Shown piece by piece: positions 38,502-51,378 of a DNA stretch of 64,000 bases. The DNA lies in NCBI RefSeq assembly GCF_014155765.1, contig NZ_SCKT01000004.1, positions 1 to 64,000 on the forward strand, read 5' to 3'. The notes under the pieces are model-generated. The model was not told the DNA's origin and did no database searches. It saw only the letters and a program-made list of their open reading frames with translations. The stretch is from Pantoea dispersa. Lineage in GTDB: Bacteria > Pseudomonadota > Gammaproteobacteria > Enterobacterales > Enterobacteriaceae. Position 1 is the stretch's first letter. Each line of letters begins with the position of its first letter. The translations under genes and the position numbers were made by a program.

Positions 38502-39064
38502 ACTGATTGCCCTTTGGCATCCTCAAATTTGTTCTGCGCCAGCAAAATCAGGTCGCATAGCTCACGTACTGCACCGCGACCGCCAGCAATGCGCGTCACG
38601 TAATGCGCGCGCGGCAGTAACACCGGATGCGCATCGGCGACGGCCACGCTCAGACCCGCCTGTGCCATTACCGGCCAGTCGATCAGGTCGTCACCAATAT
38701 ACGCGACCTGGTCTGCCGATAGTGACAGTTTATCCAGGAGTTCGCGCCAGGCCAAAAGCTTATCCGACTGTCCCTGGTAAAGATGCGTAATGCCGAGCGT
38801 TTTACAGCGATCTTCCAGCAGTTTAGCGCGGCGGCCGGTAATAATAGCCACTTCAATGTCCGAGGTCAGCAGGCAGCGCACGCCGTAACCGTCGCGCACG
38901 TTAAAGGCCTTTAGCTCTTCACCGCTGTTGCCCATGTAAATCAGGCCGTCGGACATCACGCCGTCGACATCGCAAATCAGCAGGCGGATGTTGGCCGCCC
39001 GCGCCATCACGTCGGCGCTCACCGGGCCGTAGCAGGTGTTGACCATCGTGGTTTCAGCACTCAT
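38498..39064 (-). CDS. kdsC: KDO-8-phosphate phosphatase KdsC
   Basis: This 188-residue HAD-family phosphatase releases KDO from KDO 8-phosphate for LPS inner core synthesis. The nucleophile motif ICDVDGVMSDG, the motif II Thr/Lys region and GDDLIDWPVM (motif IV) are visible, and the C-terminal tail GGRGAVRELCDLILLAQ that enters the neighbouring active site is intact. I used the internal ATG at 39064, which gives the family length and lies 13 bases after kdsD. Confidence 0.98.
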   Translation of the reverse strand: MSAETTMVNTCYGPVSADVMARAANIRLLICDVDGVMSDGLIYMGNSGEELKAFNVRDGYGVRCLLTSDIEVAIITGRRAKLLEDRCKTLGITHLYQGQSDKLLAWRELLDKLSLSADQVAYIGDDLIDWPVMAQAGLSVAVADAHPVLLPRAHYVTRIAGGRGAVRELCDLILLAQNKFEDAKGQSV

Positions 39065-39077
39065 TGTTGTTTCCCGT

Positions 39078-40058
39078 TCAGACCACGCCAGCGCGCAGCA
39101 TGTCATGCATATGTACCACACCGAGCAGGCGATCGTCATCGGCCACCAGCAGCGCAGTGATGTTTTTGTTTTGCATCAGATTAAGCGCGTCCACCGCCAG
39201 CAGGTTGGGGCGCACGCGAATCCCGCCGCGCGTCATTACATCCTGGATGCGGGCCGACTGGAAATCGATGCCCATATCGAAGATGCGGCGCAGGTCACCG
39301 TCCGTGAAAATCCCTTCGATTTTCATCAGGTCGTCGACAATCACCGTCAGGCCGAGGTTTTTGCGCGTGATCTCCAGCAGCGCGTCGCGCAGCGAGGCGT
39401 CGCAGGTGACGTGGGGAATTTCATCGCCGCTGTGCATAATGTCGCTGACGTGCAGCAGCAGTTTGCGCCCCAGTGCGCCGCCCGGGTGCGACAGCGCGAA
39501 ATCTTCCTGCGTGAAGCCGCGCGCTTCCAGCAGCGCCACCGCCAGCGCATCGCCCATTACCAGCGTGGCGGTGGTGCTGGAGGTCGGTGCCAGCCCGAGC
39601 GGACAGGCTTCCTGCGGCACTTTCACGCATAAATGCACATCGGCAGCCCGGCCCATGGCGCTCTCCGGACGGCTGGTCAGGCAAATCAGCTGCACTTTCT
39701 GCCGTTTGAGCACCGGGATCAGCGCGAGGATTTCGCCCGACTCGCCGCTGTTCGAGATAGCGATCACCACATCGTTGGTGCTGACCATGCCGAGATCGCC
39801 GTGGCTGGCTTCACCCGGGTGGACGAAGAACGCCGGCGTGCCGGTGCTGGCGAAGGTGGCGGCCATCTTCTTGCCGATATGGCCGGATTTGCCCATGCCC
39901 ATCACCACCACTTTGCCACGGCAGGCAAAGATCATTTCGCAGGCGCGGCTGAAGTCGGCGTTAATATACTGATCGAGCTGTTCCAGCCCTTCGCGTTCAA
40001 TGCGCAGTACCGCTTTACCTGCCTGCTGGAAGTCGAAATCCGGTTGCTGATGTGACAT
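39078..40058 (-). CDS. kdsD: D-arabinose 5-phosphate isomerase KdsD
   Basis: This 326-residue enzyme turns D-ribulose 5-phosphate into D-arabinose 5-phosphate, the first step to KDO. An N-terminal SIS domain (about 30-180: GMGKSGHIGKK, STGTPAFFVHPGEASHGDLG) is followed by two CBS domains. It is 12 bases downstream of yrbG and feeds KdsC. Confidence 0.98.
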   Translation of the reverse strand: MSHQQPDFDFQQAGKAVLRIEREGLEQLDQYINADFSRACEMIFACRGKVVVMGMGKSGHIGKKMAATFASTGTPAFFVHPGEASHGDLGMVSTNDVVIAISNSGESGEILALIPVLKRQKVQLICLTSRPESAMGRAADVHLCVKVPQEACPLGLAPTSSTTATLVMGDALAVALLEARGFTQEDFALSHPGGALGRKLLLHVSDIMHSGDEIPHVTCDASLRDALLEITRKNLGLTVIVDDLMKIEGIFTDGDLRRIFDMGIDFQSARIQDVMTRGGIRVRPNLLAVDALNLMQNKNITALLVADDDRLLGVVHMHDMLRAGVV

Positions 40059-40070
40059 GGTCAGTCATCC

Positions 40071-41054
40071 TTAATAGCTTGCGATAAGCGTGGGGCTGAG
40101 CCACAGCCACAGCACCCACACGATAAATCCACCTAACAGCAGCGTGCCCGCTATGCGGCCGATGCGGCGCTTGCGCAGCAGGCACAGCAGGGCGAACAGA
40201 ACGCTGACGCCCAGCATAATCCAGTAATCCCGTGCAAAGGCGTGCGCATCGATCGCGCCGGGATGCACCAGCGCCGGCAGGCCCAGCACAATCGCCAGAT
40301 TGAAGATGTTGGCGCCAATCAGGTTGCCGATGGCGATATCGTCTTCGCCTTTCAGCGCGCCGGCCAGCACCGTGGCCAGTTCCGGCAGGCTGGTCCCGAC
40401 GGCAATCAGCGTCAGTCCCATCACCAGTTCGCTAACGCCGAAGTAATCCGCAAACACCGTGGCGTTGTCGATCACCATGCGCGTCGACATCGGCAGAATA
40501 ATCAGCGCCACCGCCAGCCAGAGAAACGCCACTGTGTTGCCGCTTTCGTCGCGCGGCAGCTCCGCCAGTTGTTCACGCGTCAGGGTGTCATTATTATCGC
40601 GCTCGGCCCGCCGGGCGATGCGGATCGCCACCAGCAGATAACCCAGCGCCAGCAGCAGCAGTGCCACGCCATCCAGCCGGCTGAGCTGGTTATCAAACAG
40701 CATGATGCCGCTGAGCAGTGAGACCAGCAGCAGCAGAGGGAGTTCGCGGCGAATCAGATTGGAGTGTACGGTTAAAGGGTGCAGCAGCGCAGCGCCACCC
40801 AGAATCAGCAGAATATTGGTGATGTTCGAGCCCAGCGCGGTACCCACGGCTAAATCCATCTGACCATGCTGCGCGGCAGAGAACGAGACGATCAGTTCCG
40901 GCAGTGAAGTGCCAATGCTCACCACCGTCATGCCAATGATCAACGGGGGAATGCCAAGGGATCGGCACAGGATCGCGGCGCTGAACACCAGGCGGTCAGC
41001 TCCGTAAGCCAGTAAAATCAATCCGATAAACAGCAGGGCAGTGGCTACGAACAT
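40071..41054 (-). CDS. yrbG: Calcium/sodium antiporter family protein YrbG
   Basis: This 327-residue inner-membrane protein of the CaCA superfamily has ten or eleven hydrophobic segments. Both alpha repeats are visible: VSIGTSLPELIVSFSAA near residue 46 and LIAVGTSLPELATVLAGA near residue 215. Its physiological substrate in E. coli is not settled. It is the first gene of the kdsD-kdsC-lptCAB direction and is divergent from mlaF. Confidence 0.95.
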   Translation of the reverse strand: MFVATALLFIGLILLAYGADRLVFSAAILCRSLGIPPLIIGMTVVSIGTSLPELIVSFSAAQHGQMDLAVGTALGSNITNILLILGGAALLHPLTVHSNLIRRELPLLLLVSLLSGIMLFDNQLSRLDGVALLLLALGYLLVAIRIARRAERDNNDTLTREQLAELPRDESGNTVAFLWLAVALIILPMSTRMVIDNATVFADYFGVSELVMGLTLIAVGTSLPELATVLAGALKGEDDIAIGNLIGANIFNLAIVLGLPALVHPGAIDAHAFARDYWIMLGVSVLFALLCLLRKRRIGRIAGTLLLGGFIVWVLWLWLSPTLIASY

Positions 41055-41281
41055 GAAAAATCCTTGATGGATAACGGTGCCGGCAAACCTTGTCCGACAG
41101 GTAAAAGCAGTGCGCGTGCGGAATCAGGCGCTGATTTTGACTGTCTGAGAGGCAAAAGTAAATTTTAAGGCCGTTTTCGCCACACCGGACGGGTAAGTTT
41201 CTGTAAAACTATCGTGCATTGTGGTTTACCAGGCTACCATCCACCACGTTAATTACGCCCGATCCGTTTAAAGAGGTAATG

Positions 41282-42097
41282 ATGATCCAGCAGCAAACGA
41301 ATCTGGTTGAGGTTCGTGGCGTCAGTTTTACGCGCGGCAATCGCACCATCTTCGACGACATTTCGCTGACCGTTCCGGCGGGCAAAGTCACGGCGATTAT
41401 GGGCCCTTCCGGCATCGGTAAAACCACCCTGCTGCGCCTGATTGGCGGGCAGCTGCAGCCGGACAAAGGTGAGATCTGGTTTCGTGACCAGAACATTCCG
41501 ACGCTGTCGCGCCGTAAGCTGTATGACGTGCGTAAAAAAATGAGCATGCTGTTCCAGTCCGGTGCGCTGTTCACTGACCTTAACGTCTATGAAAACGTTG
41601 CCTGGCCGCTGCGCGAACACACCCGGCTGCCAGCGGAATTGCTGCACAGTACGGTGATGATGAAGCTGGAAGCCGTCGGACTGCGCGGCGCAGCCCAGCT
41701 GATGCCGGCCGAACTCTCCGGCGGCATGGCGCGCCGGGCGGCGCTGGCGCGTGCAATTGCGCTGGAGCCGGAGCTGATCATGTTCGACGAACCCTTTGTC
41801 GGCCAGGATCCCATTACCATGGGCGTGCTGGTCAAGCTGATCGATGAGCTCAACCATTCGCTGGGCGTCACCTGCATTGTGGTTTCACACGATGTGCCGG
41901 AGGTCTTGAGCATTGCCGACCATGCCTATATTGTTGCCGGGCAAAAGATTATTGCTCAGGGTAGTGCGCCGCAGCTGAGGGAGAATCCCGATCCGCGCGT
42001 GCGCCAGTTTATTGAGGGTCATGCGGATGGTCCGGTGCCGTTCCGCTTCGCTGCCGGGGATTACCTCAGCGATCTGACCCGCACAGGGAGAAGCTAA
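41282..42097 (+). CDS. mlaF: Phospholipid transport ABC ATPase MlaF
   Basis: This 271-residue ATPase is part of the MlaFEDB complex that moves phospholipids between MlaC and the inner membrane to keep the outer leaflet asymmetric. Walker [10 protein letters not shown], signature [15 protein letters not shown] and Walker B LIMFDEPF are present. I chose the second of two adjacent ATGs (41282), with AGAGG 5 bases upstream, which matches the E. coli N-terminus. It starts the mlaFEDCB operon. Confidence 0.98.
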   Translation: MIQQQTNLVEVRGVSFTRGNRTIFDDISLTVPAGKVTAIMGPSGIGKTTLLRLIGGQLQPDKGEIWFRDQNIPTLSRRKLYDVRKKMSMLFQSGALFTDLNVYENVAWPLREHTRLPAELLHSTVMMKLEAVGLRGAAQLMPAELSGGMARRAALARAIALEPELIMFDEPFVGQDPITMGVLVKLIDELNHSLGVTCIVVSHDVPEVLSIADHAYIVAGQKIIAQGSAPQLRENPDPRVRQFIEGHADGPVPFRFAAGDYLSDLTRTGRS

Positions 42098-42101
42098 ACT
42101 G

Positions 42102-42884
42102 ATGTGGCTACAGGCACTGGCGTCATTTGGGCGTCAGGGAATTAACACCTGTGCGGCCTTTGGCCGGGCGGGCTTAATGCTCTTCCATTCGCTGGTGGGT
42201 AAACCGGCGTTTCGTAAGCATGCGCCGCTGCTGGTGAAGCAGCTGTATAGCGTGGGCGTGCTGTCATTGCTGATCATTGTGGTCTCCGGCCTGTTCATTG
42301 GCATGGTGCTGGGGCTGCAGGGCTATCTGGTACTCACCACTTACAGCGCGGAAACCAGCCTGGGCATGCTGGTGGCGCTGTCGCTGCTGCGCGAACTGGG
42401 GCCGGTAGTCACCGCGCTGCTGTTTGCCGGGCGCGCCGGTTCGGCGCTCACTGCGGAAATTGGCCTGATGAAAGCCACTGAGCAGCTCTCCAGCATGGAG
42501 ATGATGGCGGTTGATCCGCTGCGCCGCGTGGTCTCGCCGCGCTTCTGGGCCGGCTTTATCAGTATGCCGCTGCTGGCGCTGATCTTTACCGCGGTGGGCA
42601 TTGCCGGTGGCGCGCTGGTCGGGGTGGCCTGGAAAGGCATCGACCCGGGCTTTTTCTGGTCGGCGATGCAGAACGCGGTGGATTTTCGTACCGATGTGAT
42701 CAACTGCCTGATCAAGAGCGCGGTGTTTGCCATCACGGTGACCTGGATCGCGCTGTTCAATGGGTATGACGCCATCCCGACTTCGGAAGGGATCAGTCGC
42801 GCGACGACGCGTACCGTAGTCCATGCTTCGCTAGCGGTGCTTGGACTGGATTTTGTGCTGACGGCACTGATGTTTGGGAATTAA
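42102..42884 (+). CDS. mlaE: Phospholipid transport permease MlaE
   Basis: This 260-residue inner-membrane permease has five to six hydrophobic segments and the MlaE-family block [25 protein letters not shown]. It forms the membrane core of MlaFEDB. It lies 4 bases after mlaF. Confidence 0.98.
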   Translation: MWLQALASFGRQGINTCAAFGRAGLMLFHSLVGKPAFRKHAPLLVKQLYSVGVLSLLIIVVSGLFIGMVLGLQGYLVLTTYSAETSLGMLVALSLLRELGPVVTALLFAGRAGSALTAEIGLMKATEQLSSMEMMAVDPLRRVVSPRFWAGFISMPLLALIFTAVGIAGGALVGVAWKGIDPGFFWSAMQNAVDFRTDVINCLIKSAVFAITVTWIALFNGYDAIPTSEGISRATTRTVVHASLAVLGLDFVLTALMFGN

Positions 42885-42888
42885 TGCA

Positions 42889-43431
42889 ATGCAAAGCAAA
42901 AAAAACGAAATCTGGGTTGGCGTGTTTATGCTGGCTGCGCTGCTGGCGCTACTGTTCCTCAGCCTGCGCGTCGCCGATCTTAAATCGCTGGGCACCGAGC
43001 CAACGTGGAAGCTATACGCCACCTTCGATAATATCGGCGGCCTGAAAGTCAGCTCGCCGGTGAAAATTGGCGGCGTGGTGATTGGCCGCGTCACCGACAT
43101 TTCACTGGATGACAAAACGCTGTCGCCGCGCGTCACCATGGACATCAGCGAACAGTATGCCAATAAAATTCCTGACACCAGCTCGCTGGCGATTCGCACC
43201 CAGGGTCTGCTGGGTGAGCAGTTCCTCGCGCTCAACTTAGGTTTTGACGATCCGGAGCTTGGCTCGGCGATGCTGAAAGATGGCGGCACGCTGCGGGATA
43301 CCAAATCGGCGCTGGTGCTGGAAGACCTGATCGGCCAGTTCCTCTACAAGAGCGGCGACAACAAGGACAATGAGAAATCGTCGGGCGCCGCCAGCGCGAG
43401 CGCCCCGGCAGCACCTGCTACAACGGAATAA
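42889..43431 (+). CDS. mlaD: MCE-domain lipid transport protein MlaD
   Basis: This 180-residue protein has one N-terminal helix (about 7-27) and a single MCE domain ([21 protein letters not shown]) that forms the hexameric periplasmic ring of the complex. The last 20 residues are rich in Ala, Ser and Pro. The start at 42889 matches the E. coli [11 protein letters not shown] N-terminus and lies 4 bases after the mlaE stop. Confidence 0.98.
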   Translation: MQSKKNEIWVGVFMLAALLALLFLSLRVADLKSLGTEPTWKLYATFDNIGGLKVSSPVKIGGVVIGRVTDISLDDKTLSPRVTMDISEQYANKIPDTSSLAIRTQGLLGEQFLALNLGFDDPELGSAMLKDGGTLRDTKSALVLEDLIGQFLYKSGDNKDNEKSSGAASASAPAAPATTE

Positions 43432-43450
43432 CCCAGAGAGGTACAACACG

Positions 43451-44089
43451 ATGTTAAAACGTTTCCTGATGGTGGCCCTGCTGGCCATCGCGCCGCTGGC
43501 GGCAAACGCAGCGGACGCCAACCAGAGCAATCCGTACAAGATGATGAACGAAGCGGCGGAGAAAACCTTTACCCGCCTGAAGAACGAACAGCCGAAGATT
43601 AAGCAGGATCCGAATTACCTGCGCGAAATTGTGCGCCAGGAGCTGCTGCCGTACGTGCAGATTAAATACGCGGGGGCGCTGGTACTGGGCCGTTACTACC
43701 GCGAAGCCACGCCGGCGCAGCGCGACGCCTACTTTGCCGCGTTCGGGGATTATCTGGCGCAGGCTTATGGTCAGGCGCTGGCGTTGTATCACGGCCAGAC
43801 TTACCAGATTCAGCCTGAGCAGTCGATTGGCGATGCCAATATCGTGGCGATTCGCGTCACCATCATCGATCCCAACGGTCGTCCGCCGGTGCGCCTTGAT
43901 TTCCAGTGGCGCAAGAACAGCCAGACCGGCAACTGGCAGGCTTATGACATGATTGCTGAAGGCATCAGCATGATCACCACCAAACAGAATGAGTGGAGCG
44001 ATCTGCTGCGCACCAAAGGCATCGACGGCCTGACTGCGCAGCTGAAAACCTATGCCGCGCAGCCTATCACCCTGGACAAGCAGCAATAA
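43451..44089 (+). CDS. mlaC: Periplasmic phospholipid carrier MlaC
   Basis: This 212-residue soluble periplasmic protein shuttles phospholipids between MlaA-OmpC/F and MlaFEDB. The signal peptide (about 1-21, AANA) precedes the family fold with [11 protein letters not shown] and [16 protein letters not shown]. The start follows AGAGG. Its stop overlaps the mlaB start (TAATG). Confidence 0.98.
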   Translation: MLKRFLMVALLAIAPLAANAADANQSNPYKMMNEAAEKTFTRLKNEQPKIKQDPNYLREIVRQELLPYVQIKYAGALVLGRYYREATPAQRDAYFAAFGDYLAQAYGQALALYHGQTYQIQPEQSIGDANIVAIRVTIIDPNGRPPVRLDFQWRKNSQTGNWQAYDMIAEGISMITTKQNEWSDLLRTKGIDGLTAQLKTYAAQPITLDKQQ

Positions 44090-44394
44090 TGAGCGAACCG
44101 TTACGCTGGCAGCGCACTGCCAGCACGCTGGCCCTAAGCGGCAAACTGGACCGCGATACGCTGCTGGCGCTGTGGCAGGCGCGTGACAGCGCCATGGCCG
44201 GTATCACCACGATTGACGTGGCGGCGCTGGATCGGGTTGATTCTGCCGGGCTGGCGCTGCTGGTGCATCTGCGCGAAATCGCGCGGGCGCAGGGCACGAC
44301 GCCGCTTTTCAGTGGTATCACCGATAAGCTCGACTCGTTAATCAAGCTGTATAACCTGCAGCAGATTATTGTTTCTGCGGAACAAATCGCCTGA
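44089..44394 (+). CDS. mlaB: STAS-domain protein MlaB
   Basis: This 101-residue cytoplasmic STAS protein binds MlaF and activates the transporter. The conserved DRVDSAGLALLVHL block is visible at about 44-57. It is translationally coupled to mlaC and closes the operon. Confidence 0.96.
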   Translation: MSEPLRWQRTASTLALSGKLDRDTLLALWQARDSAMAGITTIDVAALDRVDSAGLALLVHLREIARAQGTTPLFSGITDKLDSLIKLYNLQQIIVSAEQIA

Positions 44395-44411
44395 TTAACG
44401 GCGCTGCTGAC

Positions 44412-44440
44412 AAAGCCCCTGATTTTTTCAGGGGCTTTTG
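44412..44440 (+). terminator. Terminator of mlaFEDCB
   Basis: AAAGCCCCTGA pairs with TCAGGGGCTTT and is followed by TTTT, 17 bases after the mlaB stop. Confidence 0.88.
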
Positions 44441-44508
44441 CGTATTTAAGAGTCAGGCGCTTTCCTCTAAGATATCCGCCTTATTATTATCAAGTGAAGC
44501 AATGAGCG

Positions 44509-44766
44509 ATGGAAAATAGTGAAGTTCAGGCCGTGCTAATGCAGGCGCTGCCGTTAGAAGAAGTACATGTTCTCAGCAACGATGGCAGCCATTTCCAGGT
44601 CATTGCCGTGGGCGAAATGTTTGGCGAGCTGAGCCGCGTAAAGAAACAGCAGGCTGTGTACGCGCCGCTGATGGAATACATTGCGGATAACCGTATTCAT
44701 GCGGTGTCCATCAAGACTTATACCCCAGCCGAGTGGGCGCGCGACCGTAAACTCAACGGTTTCTAA
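44509..44766 (+). CDS. ibaG: BolA-family protein IbaG
   Basis: This 85-residue BolA-like protein is thought to work with monothiol glutaredoxins in iron-sulfur trafficking and affects acid resistance in E. coli. The conserved block [14 protein letters not shown] and the end [11 protein letters not shown] are intact. It is 46 bases upstream of murA and probably co-transcribed with it. Confidence 0.97.
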   Translation: MENSEVQAVLMQALPLEEVHVLSNDGSHFQVIAVGEMFGELSRVKKQQAVYAPLMEYIADNRIHAVSIKTYTPAEWARDRKLNGF

Positions 44767-44797
44767 GCGCCACTCTGGCTGTTTTGTTGATAGATAA

Positions 44798-46072
<1,275 letters not shown>

Positions 46073-46098
46073 TCCTTTGTCCTGATTGCCAGGCATGA

Positions 46099-46132
46099 AA
46101 ACCAGTCACGACAGCGTGGCTGGTTTTTTTTT
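46099..46132 (+). terminator. Terminator of murA
   Basis: AACCAGTCACG and CGTGGCTGGTT form a nearly perfect stem followed by nine T residues. The tail reaches the end of sfsB on the other strand. Confidence 0.92.
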
Positions 46133-46135
46133 GCT

Positions 46136-46429
46136 TTACCCGCGTGAGACGATCTTTTTCAGATCCTGGGGCGATCGAATGCGCTTTTTACGATCCAGCA
46201 GACGCTGTGTGACCGGATCAAAATAGCGGCTGGGCCAGATCTCGGAAGGATGGACCTTCAGCGCCGTGGCGATCAGCCATTCACCTTTAGGCCAGGGGCG
46301 TGACAGCGCGTTGGCCAGCGTCGATGAACTGAGGCCAGATTGACGTGACAGGGCGGCCAGTGACGTACCGCGCTTGCGCAGGGCCGCAATGATATCTGCC
46401 GGATGCCAGTCTTCTCTCCTTGCATGCAT
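46136..46429 (-). CDS. sfsB: Ner-like DNA-binding protein SfsB (Nlp)
   Basis: This 97-residue protein of the phage Ner family has a helix-turn-helix at about 27-48 and the strongly conserved block SSSTLANALSRPWPKGE. In E. coli it activates maltose genes when overproduced; its normal role is unclear. It is convergent with murA, as in E. coli. Confidence 0.95.
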   Translation of the reverse strand: MHARREDWHPADIIAALRKRGTSLAALSRQSGLSSSTLANALSRPWPKGEWLIATALKVHPSEIWPSRYFDPVTQRLLDRKKRIRSPQDLKKIVSRG

Positions 46430-46633
46430 AACTCTCTTCTCCGTGTCCGTGTTAGTGCTCCATCTCTGCAGCGCTGTGGCTCTCCTGCGCAGAGATAACT
46501 GGAAAAATCCGGATTTTTATAGCAAATAATTTCCATATGTTTCCAGTAATTGTTTTGCCTGTGCACGAAACTGCGCAGTTTTTCGCAAAAATGCTGCAAG
46601 GGAATGTAATCAGACGGGCAGAGCAGGGGGGAG

Positions 46634-46660
46634 AAATAAAAACGGGGCCGAACGGCCCCG
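46634..46660 (-). terminator. Terminator of ispB
   Basis: On the minus strand CGGGGCCG-TT-CGGCCCCG is followed by TTTTTATTTC, a few bases after the ispB stop. Confidence 0.92.
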
Positions 46661-46667
46661 TAGCAGG

Positions 46668-47639
46668 TCAGAAATCGCGCTGCACCGACATGTGCGCCAG
46701 CGCTTCCAGCGCGCTGCGCCACGGCGTTTCTGGCAGTGCCTGTAGCGCCGCGATGGCTTTATCCGCCTCTTCTTCAGCGCGTTTGCGCGTCCATTCCAGC
46801 GAACCGGTTTGCTGCATTGCCGCCAGCACAGGCTCCAGCAGATGACGGCCATTACCTTCTTCGATCGCCTTGCGGATCATCTGCGCTTGCTCGGGCGTGC
46901 CGTTGTGCATGGCGTGCAGCAGCGGCAGCGTCGGCTTACCTTCGCTCAGATCGTCACCGGTATTTTTGCCCAGCGTCTCGCCGTCGGCGCTGTAATCCAG
47001 CAGATCGTCGATCAGCTGAAACGCCGTACCGAGATAGCGGCCATAATCCTGCAGCGCTTTCTCCTGCGCCGGCGTGGCCTCCGCGAGGATCGCCGAAGCC
47101 TGCGAAGCGGCTTCAAACAGGCGGGCGGTTTTGCTGTAGATCACCCGCATGTAGCTCTCTTCGGTGATATCCGGATCGTTGCAGTTCATCAGCTGCAGCA
47201 CTTCCCCTTCGGCGATCACGTTCACCGCTTCGGACATCAGTGCAAGGATCTTCAGCGATCCCATGCTGGTCATCATCTGGAAGGCGCGGGTATAGATAAA
47301 ATCCCCGACCAGCACGCTCGCCGCATTGCCGAACGCGGCGTTAGCGGTGGCTTTGCCACGGCGCATATCGGATTCATCCACCACATCATCGTGCAGCAGC
47401 GTCGCCGTGTGGATAAATTCGATCAGCGCCGCATTGGTCACATGCAGCGATCCCTGATAATTCAGCGCGCGTGCTGACAGCACCGCGATCATCGGACGGA
47501 TGCGTTTGCCTCCCCCGCTGATGATGTAATAGCCCAACTGGTTAATCAGTGAGACATCTGAATTCAGCTGGTCGAGGATGGTCTGGTTGACGGCCGCCAT
47601 GTCCTGCGCGGTTAATTCGTTAATCTGTTCTAAGTTCAT
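46668..47639 (-). CDS. ispB: Octaprenyl diphosphate synthase IspB
   Basis: This 323-residue trans-prenyltransferase makes the C40 side chain of ubiquinone-8 and menaquinone-8. The two aspartate-rich motifs are DDVVDESD (about 84-91) and DDLLD (about 211-215), and the GGGKRIRP block binds IPP. The ATG at 47639 reproduces the E. coli start; the open frame continues upstream without conservation. It is divergent from rplU. Confidence 0.98.
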   Translation of the reverse strand: MNLEQINELTAQDMAAVNQTILDQLNSDVSLINQLGYYIISGGGKRIRPMIAVLSARALNYQGSLHVTNAALIEFIHTATLLHDDVVDESDMRRGKATANAAFGNAASVLVGDFIYTRAFQMMTSMGSLKILALMSEAVNVIAEGEVLQLMNCNDPDITEESYMRVIYSKTARLFEAASQASAILAEATPAQEKALQDYGRYLGTAFQLIDDLLDYSADGETLGKNTGDDLSEGKPTLPLLHAMHNGTPEQAQMIRKAIEEGNGRHLLEPVLAAMQQTGSLEWTRKRAEEEADKAIAALQALPETPWRSALEALAHMSVQRDF

Positions 47640-47716
47640 TCGTCTGTTCAGCTTTGACTCGTTTTCTGCATGGTAAGCGCTTTTACCCAGCGTGAGTTCA
47701 GGTAATCTGTTACTGA

Positions 47717-48205
<489 letters not shown>

Positions 48206-48217
48206 GAGGAGATCTGA

Positions 48218-48478
<261 letters not shown>

Positions 48479-48520
48479 GGTTGTTGTGCCGCAGACGATT
48501 AACGTCTGAACACACGAATG

Positions 48521-48551
48521 GAAGGCCCCGCAGCTTTGCGGGGCTTTTTAC
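48521..48551 (+). terminator. Terminator of rplU-rpmA
   Basis: GCCCCGCA and TGCGGGGC pair across a GCTT loop and are followed by TTTTTA. A weaker CAGACG/CGTCTG hairpin precedes it at about 48492-48508. Confidence 0.9.
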
Positions 48552-48724
48552 ATTCTGCCGCAGGTTACGGCAATCACGCTGACCTTGCGCCTCAGTTTGC
48601 TGTACACTTTATGTACACATGGCTTTGCCAATCCTGTATTATCCGCCGCCGGTCAGCGCAGAAGACCCTGGCGGACCCGTTTGTCGCCCGCAGCGTGGCG
48701 CAAACGACAGTGTGACGGAGATAA

Positions 48725-49903
<1,179 letters not shown>

Positions 49904-49910
49904 TGTCAGC

Positions 49911-49944
49911 GAAAAAAGCGGCCAGATGGCCGCTTTTTTTATTA
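49911..49944 (+). terminator. Terminator of obgE
   Basis: GCGGCCA and TGGCCGC form a stem flanked by an A-run and a T-run, 8 bases after the obgE stop; it may work in both directions. Confidence 0.93.
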
Positions 49945-49956
49945 CTGTTTAGCGCA

Positions 49957-50177
49957 GAGCACCAGCCCGTACAATCATTCCTTCTCCCCGTGGGAGAGAG
50001 CATCAGCCCGCACAAACATTCCCTCTCCCTGTGGGATAGAGCACCAGCCCGCACAAACATTCCCTCTCCCCGCAGGAGAAAGCACCAGGCCGCACAATCA
50101 TTCCCTTTCCCCGTGGGAGAAAGCACCAGGCCGCACCATCATTCCCTCTCCCCGTGGGAGAGGGCAGGGTGAGGGCA
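49957..50177. repeat. Five-unit 41-bp tandem repeat ending in a hairpin element
   Basis: Units start at 49957, 49998, 50039, 50080 and 50121 and are each exactly 41 bases. Each carries GAGCACCAGCCCGCAC-like, AATCATTCC and CTCTCCCCGTGGGAGA segments with one to five differences. The CCCTCTCCCC..GGGAGAGGG part is self-complementary, so the array can form five successive hairpins. The last unit runs on into GGGCAGGGTGAGGGC (to 50177), a sequence that recurs as part of the element near 60.4 kb. The array fills the convergent gap between obgE and entH and contains no supportable gene. Confidence 0.9.
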
Positions 50178-50199
50178 TCAGGCCGCAGCGGAACCAAAC

Positions 50200-50616
50200 C
50201 TACCCCAGCACCGCCACCGTCAGCCGCGAACTGCAGCACAGCTGATCGCGACCATTGCGTATCTCAATCTGCCAGCTCTGATTGCGCGCCCCCAGATGCA
50301 GCGGACGACAAACACCGCGCACCTCGCCGCTGCTCACCGCCCGATGATGGCTGGCGCTCACCTCAATGCCCACCACGCTTTTACCTTCTTCCACGCTCAG
50401 GTAACCGGCAATGGAGCCCATCGACTCCGCCAGCACCACCGACGCGCCGCCGTGCAGCAGGCCAAACGGCTGCTGCGTGCGGCTGTCTACCGGCATGGTG
50501 GCCTCCAGATAATCGTCACCGATCGCGGTAAACACGATGCCCAGATGCGCCACCAGCGAGTTATCGCCCAGCTGATTCAGCGTGGCGAGATCCACCGTAC
50601 GTTTCCAGATTGCCAT
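50200..50616 (-). CDS. entH: Enterobactin proofreading thioesterase EntH
   Basis: This 138-residue hotdog-fold thioesterase clears wrongly loaded aryl groups from EntB so that enterobactin synthesis does not stall. The block [19 protein letters not shown] with its catalytic Glu is visible, along with [13 protein letters not shown]. It is the last gene of entCEBAH, 3 bases after entA. Confidence 0.96.
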   Translation of the reverse strand: MAIWKRTVDLATLNQLGDNSLVAHLGIVFTAIGDDYLEATMPVDSRTQQPFGLLHGGASVVLAESMGSIAGYLSVEEGKSVVGIEVSASHHRAVSSGEVRGVCRPLHLGARNQSWQIEIRNGRDQLCCSSRLTVAVLG

Positions 50617-50619
50617 GCC

Positions 50620-51378
50620 TCAGGCTCCCAGCGTTGCGCCACCGTCTACCACAATATCCTGCAGCACCACGTGGCTGGCAAGATCCGAGGCCAGGAACAG
50701 GATATTGTTCACGATCTCCTGCGGCTGGGCGATCTTACGCAGCGGGATCCCCAGTTTGTACTGATCCGGGAAACCGTTGATCATCTCCTGCTCGGCTTCT
50801 GGCGTATGCCACAGGCTGCGCTGCATATCGGTATCGGTTGATCCCGGTGAGACAATATTACAGCGCACGCCATACGGTGCCATCTCCAGCCCAACCGTCT
50901 GGCACAGGCTGCGCAGTGCTGCTTTGGACGCGCCATAGGCTGACATGCCGAGGCGCGGGGCGTGCGCGGCGTTAGAGGCGATGGTGACAATCGCGCCAGC
51001 GCGCTGCTGGCGGAAGACCGGCAGCGTCTGCTGGAACAGGTTAAACGCGCCGCCGGCGTTGACGGCGAGACACGCCTGCCAGTCAGCAAACGACAGCGCA
51101 TCGGTGCTGCCGATGCGCAGAATGCCCGCGCCGTTCACCAGGATATCCAGCCGCGGCTGGCTGGCCAGCAGTGACTGACAGCAATCGCGCACCGCAGCAC
51201 TGTCGGCGACGTCCAGCTGGCAGGTGGCAAACGGATAGTCATCCTGGCCAAAGTGCAAATCAAAACCGGTCACCTGCGCACCGGCCTGATGGAACGCCAG
51301 CGCGGTGTGGTAGCCGATGCCTTTACCGGCACCGGTCACCCAGACAATTTTTCCGCTGAAATCAAAACAGGCGCTCAT
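50620..51378 (-). CDS. entA: 2,3-dihydro-2,3-dihydroxybenzoate dehydrogenase EntA
   Basis: This 252-residue short-chain dehydrogenase makes 2,3-dihydroxybenzoate with NAD. The glycine-rich TGAGKGIGY (about 15-23), the catalytic SAYGASK (Tyr and Lys) and PGSTDTDMQ are present. I chose the ATG at 51378, which overlaps the entB stop as ATGA; a frame extending upstream is inside entB and not conserved. Confidence 0.98.
   Translation of the reverse strand: MSACFDFSGKIVWVTGAGKGIGYHTALAFHQAGAQVTGFDLHFGQDDYPFATCQLDVADSAAVRDCCQSLLASQPRLDILVNGAGILRIGSTDALSFADWQACLAVNAGGAFNLFQQTLPVFRQQRAGAIVTIASNAAHAPRLGMSAYGASKAALRSLCQTVGLEMAPYGVRCNIVSPGSTDTDMQRSLWHTPEAEQEMINGFPDQYKLGIPLRKIAQPQEIVNNILFLASDLASHVVLQDIVVDGGATLGA

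Noticed and set aside
49957-50177. CRISPR array
   Set aside because: The repeats are directly adjacent 41-bp units with no unique spacers, and no cas gene is present.
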